A stretch of DNA of 64,000 bases from Arthrobacter sp. DWC3 (GCF_002929375.1 NZ_PJIP01000002.1:267470-331469), one strand, 5' to 3'. Positions 1-9,175 are shown, counted from the stretch's first letter. A program made the numbers and translations. The notes: generated by a model from the letters alone, not told the origin.

Positions 1-1
1 C

Positions 2-757
2 GAGCGGGCGGTCGCGGTCTTCACCTCGGCCTCGGGCACCACGGAGGATGTCATCCGGTGCATCGAGTACTGTCGCGACCGCGGCGTCCGCACCGTCGGC
101 TTCACCGGGATCGCGGACAGCCCGATCGCCCAGGCCGTGGACCACGCGCTCATCACCGAGCCCGATGCGTGGCCGTTCGACCTCGGCCTGCTGCTCTTCA
201 CCACGCGCTTCCTGTCGGAGCGCGGCGAGTTCGCCGGCTACGACAAGCTGGTCGACCAGCTGCCGGCCGTCCCGAAGGCCCTGGTCGCCGTGGCCCGCCA
301 GGCCGAACCGGTGGCGGAGGCCTTCGCGGCACGGCACAAGGACACCGACTTCCACTTCGTGGTGGGCAGCGGCAACCTCTGGGGCCACGCCTACCTGTAC
401 TCCATGTGCATTCTCGAGGAGATGCAGTGGCTGCACACCACCAGGGTGCACGGCGCCGAGTTCTTCCACGGCTCCCTCGAGCTGATCGAGGAGGACACGA
501 GCGTCCTGCTGTTCGTGGGCGAGGACGAGACGCGCCCGCTCATGGAGCGCGTCGTGGCGTTCTCGGAGAAGTACTCGAAGGCCACCACCGTCCTCGACAC
601 CGCGGACTACCCGCTGGAAGGAGTGGACGACGAGTTCCGGGGACTGCTCGGCCCGCTCGTCATGGACACGATCACGAGCCGGATCAGCAAGCACCTCGAG
701 AAGCAGCGCGACCACTCGCTCGACCTGCGCCGGTACTACCGCGTGGTGGAGTACTGA
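2..757 (+). CDS. frlB: Fructosamine deglycase-like SIS-domain protein (5' end missing)
   Basis: The frame is open from the first bases of the window and ends at TGA 755-757, so the N-terminus lies outside. Two sugar-isomerase (SIS) halves are visible. The first carries the phosphosugar-binding stretch FTSASGTTEDV, the second VVGSGNLWGHAY. The C-terminus reads DLRRYYRVVEY, as expected for FrlB-type fructoselysine/glucoselysine 6-phosphate deglycases. Such enzymes split phosphorylated Amadori products into glucose 6-phosphate and an amine in the cytosol. An frlD-like kinase and a LacI regulator follow directly, which supports an Amadori-compound operon. The exact amino-acid partner cannot be read from sequence. 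GlmS-like isomerases are the alternative, but the length and C-terminus argue against them. Confidence 0.85.
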   Translation, partial: ERAVAVFTSASGTTEDVIRCIEYCRDRGVRTVGFTGIADSPIAQAVDHALITEPDAWPFDLGLLLFTTRFLSERGEFAGYDKLVDQLPAVPKALVAVARQAEPVAEAFAARHKDTDFHFVVGSGNLWGHAYLYSMCILEEMQWLHTTRVHGAEFFHGSLELIEEDTSVLLFVGEDETRPLMERVVAFSEKYSKATTVLDTADYPLEGVDDEFRGLLGPLVMDTITSRISKHLEKQRDHSLDLRRYYRVVEY

Positions 758-834
758 GCCGACCCGCAGCATGATCCCGCCACCGGCCGGGCGGCACCCG
801 GCCGGTGGTCCCTCCTTCGAGCAGCAAGGCACCC

Positions 835-1764
835 ATGCGCGTTCTCGGCTTTGGCGACAATATCGTCGACCGCTTCATCGACCGCCGCACGTCCTACCCC
901 GGTGGCAACAGCGTCAACTTCTCCGTCTTCGCGCGCCGCCTCGGGGCCGAGTCCGCGTACCTCGGCGTCTTCGGCGCCGACCGTTTCGGCGACCTCCTGA
1001 AGGAGTCCCTGCTGGCCGAGTCCGTCGACATCTCGCACGCCGTCACCCGCGAGGGCCCGAGCGGCTGGACCAACATCCGGCTCGAAGCGGGTGAACGCCG
1101 GTTCCTGGACTGGAACGGCGGAGGGATCACCCTGACGGAGCCCTTCCGGCCGTCTGCGGACGACCTGGACTACATGGGCCGGTTCGACGTGGTCCATTCG
1201 AGTGTCTACTCCGGCATCGAGGAGCACCTCCCGGCCGTGCGGGCCACCGTCCCGCGTGTGAGTTTCGACTTCTCCGCCGACGACGACCGGCGCACCGACG
1301 CCTACCTCGCCGCCGTATGCCCCTCCGTGGACCTGGGCCAGTTCTCCTGCGCCGACCTCAGCGACCGTGAGTCGCGGGACCTCCTCCGGACGGCGGTCCG
1401 CCACGGGGCCGGCTCCGCGCTCGCGACGCGGGGCACCGAGGGCGCGCTCTTCCTCGCCGGGGACACGTTCCACCAGGGCGGCGCGGAGTTCGTGCCGCCG
1501 TCGTCGATCGTCGACACCATGGGCTGCGGCGACGCGTACCTCACCGCGTTCGTCCTCGACCTGGTACGGGCCGGCTGGTCCCGTCACAGGCGCGCGGATG
1601 CCGGGGAGGTCGCGGCCTCGATGCGGTCGGCCGCCCTCTACTCCGCCCAGCAGTGCACGGTGGAAGGGGCCTTCGGGCACGGCCGGCCGTTCTCGGAGGC
1701 GGACCCGGACGCCGCACGTGCCGCGCTGACGGGGCCCGGCGCCCCGCTCCCTCGTTACCATTAG
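835..1764 (+). CDS. frlD: PfkB-family fructoselysine 6-kinase-like protein
   Basis: This 309-residue ribokinase-family kinase has the N-terminal sugar-binding Gly pair in YPGGNSVN (residues about 21-28) and the C-terminal anion-hole/catalytic motif DTMGCGD near residue 230. The usual GAGD is GCGD here. FrlD phosphorylates fructoselysine at O6, making the substrate of the preceding FrlB-like deglycase. The ATG at 835 was chosen because AAGG lies just upstream and the N-terminus MRVLGFGDNIVDR aligns with FrlD; an in-frame GTG at 805 would add ten non-conserved residues. The next gene, a LacI regulator, begins 3 bp after the stop, so all three are probably co-transcribed. Confidence 0.85.
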   Translation: MRVLGFGDNIVDRFIDRRTSYPGGNSVNFSVFARRLGAESAYLGVFGADRFGDLLKESLLAESVDISHAVTREGPSGWTNIRLEAGERRFLDWNGGGITLTEPFRPSADDLDYMGRFDVVHSSVYSGIEEHLPAVRATVPRVSFDFSADDDRRTDAYLAAVCPSVDLGQFSCADLSDRESRDLLRTAVRHGAGSALATRGTEGALFLAGDTFHQGGAEFVPPSSIVDTMGCGDAYLTAFVLDLVRAGWSRHRRADAGEVAASMRSAALYSAQQCTVEGAFGHGRPFSEADPDAARAALTGPGAPLPRYH

Positions 1765-1767
1765 CCC

Positions 1768-2865
1768 ATGGCGTCCGAGCATCCTCCCAGCAGCGCGCCC
1801 ACCATCTCCGACGTCGCGGCGGAGGCGGGTGTAGGGCGGGCGACGGCGGCGCGCACCCTCGGCGGCTACGGCTCGGTCAGTGCCGTGGCGCGCGAGCGCG
1901 TCCTGGCCGCGGCCGAGCGCCTCGGGTACCGGTCCAACATCCTCGCGCGGAGCATGACCACCGGCGTCACGAACTCCCTCGGGATCGTCGTGGCGGACAT
2001 CGGCAACACCTTCTTCTCCGGCCTGATCCGTGGCGCGTCCGATGCGGCGAGCGCGCGGAACCTCGACGTGATCGTCATCAGCACCTACGAGGACCTGGCG
2101 GCGGAGCGGCACGCCGTGGGTGTCCTCCTCGACAAGCAGGTGGACGGCATCGTGGTGTCCTCGGCGGCGGTCGGCGCACCCGAGGCGGAGCACCTCACCG
2201 AGGCGACCCGGCGCGGCACGCCGGTGGTCCTGATCGACCGGCTGATCCCGGGGCTGCACCTCGACGCCGTCGTCGTCGACAACCGGGCCGAGGCCCGCCG
2301 CGTGACGCGGGCCCTCATCGAGGCCGGTCACCGCCGGATCGGGTTCCTCTGGGGTCCCACCACCGACGCCGGCATCGACACCCTGGACGACCTCCTGACC
2401 GTGAACACGCGCAGCCTGTGGAGCGATGCCGAGCGGTTGCGCGGGTACCTCGATGCCCTCCAGGACGCAGGGATCCCCTACTCCCCGTCCCTGGTCACCA
2501 CGGGGGCGAAGACGGAGGAGTCCGCGGCGAAGGCCGCCCACGCGATGCTCCAGCTGGCGGACCCTCCCACCGCCCTCTTCGCGTCGGAGGCGGAGGCGCT
2601 CATCGGGGCCCTCCACGCCGTGCAGGGCCTCGGCCTCTCCTATCCAGGCGACATCTCCCTCGTGGGCTTCGACGACACCAGCTGGGCGACGGTCATGCAG
2701 CCGCCGCTCACCATGGTCGCGCAGCCCGTGGACGAGATGGGGCGGCTGGCGGTCGACCAGGTGGCGTCGCGTATCGGTGCGTCGGACTACGAGCCGCGAC
2801 TGCACATGCTCCCCGCGGAACTCCGCACGCGGTCGTCCGTCGGCCCGCCCCCACCGGTCTCCTGA
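1768..2865 (+). CDS. LacI-family transcriptional regulator
   Basis: The 365-residue protein has an N-terminal helix-turn-helix (residues about 11-55, TISDVAAEAGVGRATAARTL) with the LacI hinge, followed by a periplasmic-binding-protein-like effector domain. Motifs such as GTPVVLIDR, GHRRIGFLWG and SLVGFDDTSWA are typical. It starts 3 bp after the frlD-like gene, so it probably represses this fructosamine operon, with a phosphorylated or free Amadori compound as inducer; that ligand assignment is inference from context. The operator would lie upstream of the operon, outside the window. Confidence 0.9.
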   Translation: MASEHPPSSAPTISDVAAEAGVGRATAARTLGGYGSVSAVARERVLAAAERLGYRSNILARSMTTGVTNSLGIVVADIGNTFFSGLIRGASDAASARNLDVIVISTYEDLAAERHAVGVLLDKQVDGIVVSSAAVGAPEAEHLTEATRRGTPVVLIDRLIPGLHLDAVVVDNRAEARRVTRALIEAGHRRIGFLWGPTTDAGIDTLDDLLTVNTRSLWSDAERLRGYLDALQDAGIPYSPSLVTTGAKTEESAAKAAHAMLQLADPPTALFASEAEALIGALHAVQGLGLSYPGDISLVGFDDTSWATVMQPPLTMVAQPVDEMGRLAVDQVASRIGASDYEPRLHMLPAELRTRSSVGPPPPVS

Positions 2866-2879
2866 TCGCCCACCGGACC

Positions 2880-2907
2880 GGCGGGGAAGGCCCGGGCCTG
2901 CCCCGCC
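2880..2907. terminator. Bidirectional hairpin between convergent genes
   Basis: A 28-nt inverted repeat, GGCGGGG at 2880 to CCCCGCC at 2907, pairs along its length with one mismatch. It lies between the LacI stop (2865) and the oxidase stop (2917). No clear U-tract follows, as is common in actinobacterial terminators. Confidence 0.6.
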
Positions 2908-2916
2908 GCGCCTGCG

Positions 2917-4035
2917 TCAGGCGAAGCGGCCCGGCCGGAACGTCTCCAGCATCGGGTGCTTGCTGCCCGTCATGATCTCGCCAGCAAGCAGCTCGCCCGC
3001 GATCAGCCCGAGCGTCGCTCCGGAATGCGTGAAGGCGACGAAGCAGCCGGGGACGGTGTCGAGCTCGCCGAACACGGGCTCGCCGTCGCCGGGGATGGGC
3101 TTGAGGCCGATCTTCCACGACGCCGCGGTGAGGGGCGGGCGGCCCTCGAGCAGGGTGGCCGCCTCGCCCGCCAGTTCGTCCACGACTGCCTCGGGGATGG
3201 AGTACGTGCCGTCCTGGGCCTGCGTGATGCTCTCCTCGTACCAGTCGTGGTCGAGCGCGAAGGTGGTGCCCGGGTTCGGCCGCACGGCCGCACGGGGCGT
3301 GTTGAGGACGGTCCGTACGGGATGCTCCACGGGAGCTGTCGTCACGAGCATCGACACGGGTGAGGCGTCGGGGATCTCCACGCCGAGCTCGGCGACGACG
3401 GCGGGCGTCTGCGGTCCGCAGGCCACGACGACGTCGTCGGCCGCGAAGGACACTCCGGTGGTGGCGACCCCGGCGGCGCGCCCCTCCTCGACCAGGACGC
3501 GGGCAGCGCCGGCGTTCGTCACGAGTTCGCCGCCGCGGGCCGTGAACTCCTCCATCAGGTGATCGATCAGGTGCGGCAGGCTCACCCAGCCCTCGCCGGG
3601 ATTGAAGATCGCGGCGGCGCCGACGGCCTCCGCGCTGATGCCCGGGGTGTGGTCGCCCACGGTCTCCGGTGAGACGAGGACCGAATCGTAGGCGTGCGCT
3701 CTCTCGTGCGCGTGGCGTGCGACGGTGTCCTGGTCCGCGCCGGTGCCCGCCCAGTGCAGTCCGCCGTCGAAGCGGAGCCAGTCGCGGGTCGGATCGGCGG
3801 CGAACAGCGTCCGGTACCGGTCGATCCCCGCGACGCGCAGCTGGTGGTACGGCGTGGCCCGCTCGCCGGCGCTGTTGAGCCAGGACAGCGACCTGCCGGA
3901 GGCTCCGCTCGCGAGCTCCGCCTCCGTGATCAGGACCACGGACGCGCCCTCCCGCAGGAGATGCACCGCCGTCGAGACTCCGAGGATGCCGCCGCCGAGG
4001 ACTGCGACGCGACGTGGTCCATCAGCCGTACTCAT
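2917..4035 (-). CDS. FAD-dependent amino-acid oxidase/dehydrogenase (DAO family)
   Basis: This 372-residue protein starts with a dinucleotide-binding fold (VLGGGILGVSTAVHLL, residues about 11-26) and the ASGAS segment near residue 43. It ends with the family's second FAD-contacting region (FVAFTHSGATLGLIAGELL). These features fit the DadA/glycine-oxidase/sarcosine-oxidase group, which oxidises secondary or D-amino acids to imino acids. It sits convergent with the fructosamine operon, and some DAO-family enzymes oxidise fructosyl amino acids, so an Amadori-related substrate is possible but unproven. It is divergent from the dehydrogenase at 4144 and shares its 108-bp promoter region. Confidence 0.8.
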   Translation of the reverse strand: MSTADGPRRVAVLGGGILGVSTAVHLLREGASVVLITEAELASGASGRSLSWLNSAGERATPYHQLRVAGIDRYRTLFAADPTRDWLRFDGGLHWAGTGADQDTVARHAHERAHAYDSVLVSPETVGDHTPGISAEAVGAAAIFNPGEGWVSLPHLIDHLMEEFTARGGELVTNAGAARVLVEEGRAAGVATTGVSFAADDVVVACGPQTPAVVAELGVEIPDASPVSMLVTTAPVEHPVRTVLNTPRAAVRPNPGTTFALDHDWYEESITQAQDGTYSIPEAVVDELAGEAATLLEGRPPLTAASWKIGLKPIPGDGEPVFGELDTVPGCFVAFTHSGATLGLIAGELLAGEIMTGSKHPMLETFRPGRFA

Positions 4036-4143
4036 GGAAGGGTCCTTCTGTCAGTGGTCCGGTCGGGGTTGCTCAAGAACGTATCCTGCGTTCCGATCCG
4101 GGACAATGACCGAAGGACTCCCACTCACCACACCGGAGGATTC

Positions 4144-4989
4144 ATGAAGATCGCACTGCTCGGCGTCGGACGCATGGGATACGAGCTCGGGGTGCACCTG
4201 CTCGGGGCAGGCCACGAAGTGACCGCCTGGAACCGGACGGCCGCCGCCGTCGACCGGCTGCGCGAGGCCGGTGCCACGCACGCCGACTCGCCCGAGGACG
4301 CCGTCCGCGACGCCGACGTGGTGATGACCGTCCTCTTCGGACCGGACACCGTGCGCGCCGTGGTGTTCTCCGGGCTTGAGATCCCCGCGGAGGCCGTCTG
4401 GCTCGACGTCACCACGGTCTCGCCCGAGGACGCCCGCGAGTTCGCCGACTACGCGGCCGCCGCCGGCGTCCGCTACGTGCACGGTCCCGTCATCGGGAGC
4501 CTCGCCCCCGCGCGGGCGGGCCAGCTGGGCGTGCTGCTCGGCGGTGCGCCGGAGGACGTCGACGTCGTGGAGCCGCTGGCCGCGCTGTGGGCCGACGCCG
4601 AGCGGCTCCGCCGCGTGGCCACGCCGTCGGACGCGGCGACCGGGAAGCTGCTCGCCAACCTCGCGCTCGGCGTCACCCTGCAGGGGCTCGTGGAGGCGCT
4701 GCGACTCGGCCGCGCCAACGGCCTCGACGCCGCGGGCGTCCTGGACCTGCTCAAGGGCACGGGCCTCGGAGTGATCGCCGGCATGAAGGGTCCCGTCATC
4801 ACCGCCGGGACGTTCGGGGACACCCAGTTCTCCGCGGACCTCCTCGCCAAGGACGCACGCCTCATGCTGCGCTCCACCCCCGATCCGCTGCCCGCAGTGA
4901 CCGCCGTGCTGCAGTCCCTCACCGACGCGCAGCGGGCCGGTGCGGGCGACGACGACATCGCCGTGATCACCAAACCCGAACTGGGCTGA
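4144..4989 (+). CDS. NAD(P)-dependent beta-hydroxyacid dehydrogenase
   Basis: The 281-residue protein has the N-terminal Rossmann motif LLGVGRMGYELG (residues about 4-15) of the 3-hydroxyisobutyrate/6-phosphogluconate dehydrogenase superfamily. The catalytic-lysine segment ATGKLLANLALG lies near residue 169, and the helical C-terminal domain follows. It probably oxidises a beta-hydroxyacid or reduces the matching semialdehyde. Substrate residues are not diagnostic, and imine reductases have the same fold. The ATG at 4144 has a strong GGAGGA at 4135-4140; an upstream extension of the frame is non-conserved. It is divergent from the DAO oxidase, so the two may share a substrate pathway. Confidence 0.8.
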   Translation: MKIALLGVGRMGYELGVHLLGAGHEVTAWNRTAAAVDRLREAGATHADSPEDAVRDADVVMTVLFGPDTVRAVVFSGLEIPAEAVWLDVTTVSPEDAREFADYAAAAGVRYVHGPVIGSLAPARAGQLGVLLGGAPEDVDVVEPLAALWADAERLRRVATPSDAATGKLLANLALGVTLQGLVEALRLGRANGLDAAGVLDLLKGTGLGVIAGMKGPVITAGTFGDTQFSADLLAKDARLMLRSTPDPLPAVTAVLQSLTDAQRAGAGDDDIAVITKPELG

Positions 4990-5033
4990 ACGAGAACTGT
5001 CTGGACTCCGGGCACTCTGGGTACGTACACAGT

Positions 5034-5483
5034 ATGGCTACCATTGACACCCCCGGTCCCGACGCGAACCACCAGCGCCCCGACGGGGTCTCCGACATCA
5101 CCGTCGAAGCCCTGGGCAAACTCTCCGAGGCTCTCGAGGTCCTGGAGCATGCCCGCGGCTACCTCTACGGCTTCCACCGGCTTACCGGCACGGCCGACCT
5201 GAACCTCTCGGACGCCGAGGAGCTGTTCCGCAAGGCCGGCCACACCGAGATCGCCGACAGGCTGGCGAGCGAGATCATCGGCCGCAACGTGATCGAGGGT
5301 CGGTGGACGTTCCAGATCGTGGAGGACTACGACGACCACTACTACTCCGAGTTCAAGGCCTTCGAGAAGGAGGCCCGCGATGCGCTCGTGGGCGGCAAGC
5401 GCCACCTCTTCGAGGCGGAGATGAAGGAGGACCGCCGGTCCAAGGGCAAGGAGCACCACGAGGCGCTGCCGCCCGAGGCCTGA
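5034..5483 (+). CDS. Conserved hypothetical protein, 149 aa
   Basis: A soluble, acidic protein that I recognise only as a conserved actinobacterial type, without a named domain. It has a central helical region (residues about 22-70) containing LSDAEELFRKAGHTEIADRL, then the aromatic stretch EDYDDHYYSEF, and ends in a Lys/Arg/Glu-rich tail. No signal peptide or membrane segment is seen. The ATG at 5034 is chosen because upstream sequence in the frame belongs to the preceding gene. Four bases separate its stop from the MFS start, so the two are probably co-transcribed. Function unknown. Confidence 0.7.
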   Translation: MATIDTPGPDANHQRPDGVSDITVEALGKLSEALEVLEHARGYLYGFHRLTGTADLNLSDAEELFRKAGHTEIADRLASEIIGRNVIEGRWTFQIVEDYDDHYYSEFKAFEKEARDALVGGKRHLFEAEMKEDRRSKGKEHHEALPPEA

Positions 5484-5487
5484 GCGG

Positions 5488-6723
5488 GTGAGCCTCCCCG
5501 CGCCTGTGCAGCCCGCCGACCACACGGCGCAGCGGCTCGGCCGGGCCCGCTTCGCGGTGAGCGCGCTGTTCCTGACCAACGGGGCGTTGTTCGCGAACAT
5601 CCTCCCGCACTACCCGGCCATCAAGGACGGGCTGGAGCTCAGCAATGCGGCGTTCGGCGTCGCGGTCGCGGCGTTCCCCCTCGGGGCGATCACGGCCGGG
5701 CTCGCCTCGGGCTTCCTCGTACGCCGCTTCCGGTCCTCGCGGGTCGCGACGGTGGGCACCTGCCTCATCGGGCTGTCGATCCTCCTGGCCGGCATCGCGC
5801 CGTCGTGGGCCGTCCTGACGGCCTCCCTCTTCCTCGCGGGTGCCATGGACGCCGTCACCGACGTGGCGCAGAACTCGCACGGGCTGCGGGTCCAGAAGCT
5901 CTACCGGCGCTCCATCCTCAACTCGTTCCACGCGGTGTGGAGCATCGGCGCGGTGTTCGGCGGCCTGATGGGCGCGACGGCGGCGGGTCTCGACATCCCG
6001 CGCGGACTGCACCTGTCGATGTCCTTCATCCTCTTCAGTGCCCTCACCCTCGTGTGCTACCGGTTCCTGCTGCCCGGCCGCGAGCCGACCGAGCCGCAGG
6101 AGCCCTCCGGCGACGCACCCTCGGCGTCCGGCAGCCGCGGTACCGGGCGGAAGCGGCTGGTCACCGTCGGCATCCTCGCCGCGCTCGTGGTGATCGGCAT
6201 CGCCGGTGCGCTCGTCGAGGACGCCGGCAGCACGTGGGCGGCCGTCTACCTGTCGGGCTCCCTCGGAGCGACGCCCACGGTGGCGGGTCTCGGCTTCGTG
6301 GCCCTCGTCGGCTTCCAGTTCGTGGGGCGCCTCTTCGGGGACCGCCTCGTGGACCGGTTCGGACAGCGGGCCGTGGCGCAGGCGGGCGGGGCACTGGCCG
6401 CGCTCGGCATGGGGGTGGCCCTGCTGTTCCCGTCGGTCCCGCTGACCATCCTCGGCTTCGGACTGGCGGGGCTCGGCGTCGCCACGCTCGTACCCGCCGC
6501 CATGCACTCCGCGGACGAACTGCCCGGGCTCCGCGCCGGCACCGGGCTCACCGTGATCAGCTGGCTGCTGCGCCTCGGGTTCCTGTTCTCCCCGCCGATC
6601 GTCGGCGCCGTCGCCGATGCCTCCTCGCTGCGGGTCGGGCTGATCGTGGTGCCCCTGGCCGGCATCCTGACGCTCCTGGCCTCCCCCGTCCTCCCGAAGC
6701 GGGTCCCGGTCCGGCACCTCTGA
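5488..6723 (+). CDS. MFS transporter
   Basis: The 411-residue protein has about twelve hydrophobic segments in a 6+6 arrangement with a hydrophilic middle loop (residues about 200-225, PTEPQEPSGDAPSASG). This is the fold of major-facilitator drug or sugar exporters. The first loop has the degenerate motif-A-like sequence GFLVRRFRSSRV and the second half GRLFGDRLVDRFGQR. It begins with GTG 5488, 4 bp after the upstream hypothetical gene. It most resembles the YbjJ-type efflux/fucose-permease-like subgroup by its N-terminal pattern (NGALFANILPHYPAIKDGL). Substrate unknown. Confidence 0.85.
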   Translation: MSLPAPVQPADHTAQRLGRARFAVSALFLTNGALFANILPHYPAIKDGLELSNAAFGVAVAAFPLGAITAGLASGFLVRRFRSSRVATVGTCLIGLSILLAGIAPSWAVLTASLFLAGAMDAVTDVAQNSHGLRVQKLYRRSILNSFHAVWSIGAVFGGLMGATAAGLDIPRGLHLSMSFILFSALTLVCYRFLLPGREPTEPQEPSGDAPSASGSRGTGRKRLVTVGILAALVVIGIAGALVEDAGSTWAAVYLSGSLGATPTVAGLGFVALVGFQFVGRLFGDRLVDRFGQRAVAQAGGALAALGMGVALLFPSVPLTILGFGLAGLGVATLVPAAMHSADELPGLRAGTGLTVISWLLRLGFLFSPPIVGAVADASSLRVGLIVVPLAGILTLLASPVLPKRVPVRHL

Positions 6724-6768
6724 CGCCCGCGCGCAAGCACCACCTCGCAGCGACACTAGACTGCGAAT

Positions 6769-6813
6769 ATGTTGCCTTCTCCGCGCCCGTCCCGCATCAT
6801 CAGCCCCGCGTGA
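6769..6813 (+). other. Possible 14-codon leader ORF coupled to the next gene
   Basis: ATG 6769 opens a 14-residue frame (MLPSPRPSRIISPA) whose TGA (6811-6813) overlaps the GTG start (6810) of the downstream enzyme in a GTGA arrangement. The following two gene junctions use the same 4-bp overlap. Neither start has a convincing ribosome-binding site, so translational coupling is plausible. A chance short ORF is equally possible. Confidence 0.25.
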
Positions 6814-7811
6814 CGCTGACGAGCAGGGCGGACGCGACCGGCTCCGTGTCCCGTGCCCTCGCCCTCGCCGCCGAACTCGGTGCCGGGACCCCCCTGCCGG
6901 GATCGGGCAGGACCGCCGGGACCTGGCAGCTCCTCACCGACCTCGCCGCCGGGGACCTCACCGTGGCGCGCATCGTCGAACCCCACCTCGATGCCCTCGC
7001 CATCCTCGACCAGGCCGGCCTGATGCGGCTCGCCGCCCCGGGCACCGGCACGTGGGGGGTCTTCGCGGCGGAGGGTCCCGGCGTCGCCCTCCGTGCCACC
7101 CCCGGACCCGACGGCACGTGGACCCTGAACGGCACCAAGCCCTGGTGCTCCCTGGCCGACTCCCTCGACTCCGCGCTCGTCACCGCCCACGTGGGCGACG
7201 GCGGTCGCCGGGCCTTCGCCGTCGACCTCCGCGCCGCGGGCGTCACCGCCGAACCTGCGGACGCCTGGGTGAGCCACGGCCTCCCGACGGTCACCAGCTG
7301 CCCGGTGCACTTCGACGCCGTCGACGCCACGCCGGTCGGGGCCACCGACTGGTACCTCACCCGCGACGGCTTCGCGTGGGGCGGCATCGGTGTCGCGGCC
7401 TGCTGGTTCGGAGGCGCCCTCGGCGTCGCCCGCACCCTCCTCGCCGCCTCACGCCGACGGACGCCGGACCAGATCGCCCTGATGCATCTGGGCCGCGTCG
7501 ACGCCGCGCTCCACGAGACCCGGACGCTCCTCACCGCTGCGGCGGACGCCGTCGATGCGGGGCGTGCGTCCGGGCAGGACGGCGCGCTGCTCGCCGCCCG
7601 TGTCCGGGCCACGGCGTTCCGCTGCGCCGAGCTGGTGCTCGAGGCTGCCGCCCACGGGCTCGGGCCCGCCCCCCTGGCGTTCGACGGGGATCACGCGGCG
7701 CGCGCCGCCGACCTGCACCTCTACGTCCGGCAGCACCATGCGGAGCGCGACGACGCGTCGCTCGGCCGGCGCGTCCTCGAGCGGTCGGAGCGGGGCGTGG
7801 CCGCGTGGTGA
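6810..7811 (+). CDS. Acyl-CoA dehydrogenase-like flavoprotein
   Basis: The 333-residue protein resembles the acyl-CoA dehydrogenase fold but is shorter than the usual 380 or so. The FAD-side loop of the middle domain appears as GTKPWCSLADSLDSALVTA (residues about 109-127), the position of the family's G-x-K-x-W/F-(I/C)-(T/S) element. A helical C-terminal domain follows. No canonical catalytic glutamate is obvious, so a true dehydrogenase role is uncertain. The GTG at 6810 is chosen because it is the first start after an upstream stop and is GTGA-coupled. Its stop overlaps the PIG-L gene by 4 bp. The three-gene context suggests a role in a small secondary pathway rather than fatty-acid oxidation. 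Confidence 0.75.
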   Translation: MTLTSRADATGSVSRALALAAELGAGTPLPGSGRTAGTWQLLTDLAAGDLTVARIVEPHLDALAILDQAGLMRLAAPGTGTWGVFAAEGPGVALRATPGPDGTWTLNGTKPWCSLADSLDSALVTAHVGDGGRRAFAVDLRAAGVTAEPADAWVSHGLPTVTSCPVHFDAVDATPVGATDWYLTRDGFAWGGIGVAACWFGGALGVARTLLAASRRRTPDQIALMHLGRVDAALHETRTLLTAAADAVDAGRASGQDGALLAARVRATAFRCAELVLEAAAHGLGPAPLAFDGDHAARAADLHLYVRQHHAERDDASLGRRVLERSERGVAAW

Positions 7812-9175
7812 GCTTCACGCACGATGGCGACGGCACGCCGGAGGCGCACTGGCGCACGTGGGAGCTGGAGCGCGAGCCCGGGCACGACCTCCAGGTCGAG
7901 GCGCTCTTCGACGGACGGCTCCCCACCCGGTTCATCCTGCTGGCCGCCCATCCCGACGACGAGACGCTCGGAGCGGGCGCTCTCCTGGCCCGCCTGGCGC
8001 GGGAGGGGGTGCGGTGCGACGTCGTCGTCCTCACGGACGGAGAGGCCTCCCACCCGTCCTCGCCCACCCGTTCGCCCTCCGAGCTCGCCGCGCTGCGGCG
8101 GGAAGAGGTGGCGGACGCCGTCCGCGTGCTCGCCCCGGCCGCGAGCGTCGCCTTCGAGGGACTGCCCGACGGCGGGCTCCGGCAGGAGGACGTCGCCGCG
8201 GTGCTCCTGCGCGGGCTCGGCGACGGCGACGACACCCGCACCCTCGTCGCGGCACCGTGGCGCCGGGACGGCCACCCCGACCACGACGCCGTCGGCCTGG
8301 CGTCCGCGGAGGTGTGCGGCGGGCGCGACGTCCCCCTGCTCGAGTACCCGATCTGGCTCTGGCACTGGGGCACCCCCGAGGGCCAGGCGGCGGACCTCGA
8401 CGCGCTGTCCCTGTACCGGCTCACCGCCGAGGACCAGGCCCGTAAGGCCTCGGCCCTCGCCACGCACGTCTCGCAGGTCCTCCCGCTGTCCGACGCCCCC
8501 GGCGACGAGGTGCTGCTCGCACCGGGAGTCCTCGAGCACTTCCGCCGGAACTTCGAATCCTTCTTCGTCACCGGCGGCTCGTCGACGTTCGAGCGCCTGC
8601 ACCGGGATGCCGCCGATCCGTGGCAGGTCGCCGAGCGTTTCTACGAGCAGCGCAAGCGTGCGCTCACCATCGCCAGCCTGCCGCGACGCCGCTTCCGCCG
8701 GACCCTCGAGGTCGGCTGCTCCGTGGGCGCCCTGACACGCGAACTCGCCGCCGTCTCCGACAGCCTGCTGGCCCTGGACACCAGCGAGACCGCCGTCCGC
8801 CGCACCAACGAGGCCCTCATCGTGCACCCGGCCGCCACTGCGCGGCTCGCGACGGTCCCCCGCGACTGGCCGCGCGAGGAGGGCCCCTTCGACCTCGTGG
8901 TCCTCTCCGAGACGGGCTACTTCCTCTCGTCCGACCAGCTCGACGACGTCGTCCGGCAGATCTCCGGGTCCCTCGACGAGGACGGGGTGCTCCTGCTGTG
9001 CCACTGGCGCCATCCGATCGAGGGGTGGGAGCTCGACGGCGACGCCGTCCACGAGCGCGTCCGCCGGACCGCCGGCCTGACCACTCTCGTCCTGCACACG
9101 GAGGAGGACTTCGTGCTGGAAGTCCTCGTCCCGGCACCGGCGGCGTCGGTGGCGCGCCGGGAGGGCCTGCTGTGA
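7808..9175 (+). CDS. Bifunctional PIG-L deacetylase / SAM methyltransferase
   Basis: A 455-residue two-domain fusion. Residues 1 to about 245 are a PIG-L/LmbE zinc deacetylase with the metal and catalytic motif AHPDDE (47-52) and the second His motif HPDHDA (about 156-161). Such enzymes remove N-acetyl groups from GlcNAc-type sugars or related conjugates. Residues about 270-430 are a NodS-like class I methyltransferase with the SAM motif LEVGCSVGALTREL near residue 300 and the acidic EDGVLLLCHWRHP strand. The GTG start at 7808 overlaps the upstream TGA as GTGA, and the stop overlaps the glycosyltransferase start the same way. The fusion implies deacetylation and methylation of one glycosylated substrate; the product is unknown. 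Confidence 0.88.
   Translation: MSFTHDGDGTPEAHWRTWELEREPGHDLQVEALFDGRLPTRFILLAAHPDDETLGAGALLARLAREGVRCDVVVLTDGEASHPSSPTRSPSELAALRREEVADAVRVLAPAASVAFEGLPDGGLRQEDVAAVLLRGLGDGDDTRTLVAAPWRRDGHPDHDAVGLASAEVCGGRDVPLLEYPIWLWHWGTPEGQAADLDALSLYRLTAEDQARKASALATHVSQVLPLSDAPGDEVLLAPGVLEHFRRNFESFFVTGGSSTFERLHRDAADPWQVAERFYEQRKRALTIASLPRRRFRRTLEVGCSVGALTRELAAVSDSLLALDTSETAVRRTNEALIVHPAATARLATVPRDWPREEGPFDLVVLSETGYFLSSDQLDDVVRQISGSLDEDGVLLLCHWRHPIEGWELDGDAVHERVRRTAGLTTLVLHTEEDFVLEVLVPAPAASVARREGLL

Noticed and set aside
736-2805. 689-residue ORF on the minus strand opposite frlD and LacI
   Set aside because: Composition is Arg/Gly/Val/His shadow of high-GC coding DNA, with no domain; the plus-strand genes explain the region.
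5353-6756. 467-residue minus-strand ORF opposite the MFS gene
   Set aside because: Acidic/basic shadow composition, no conserved motif.
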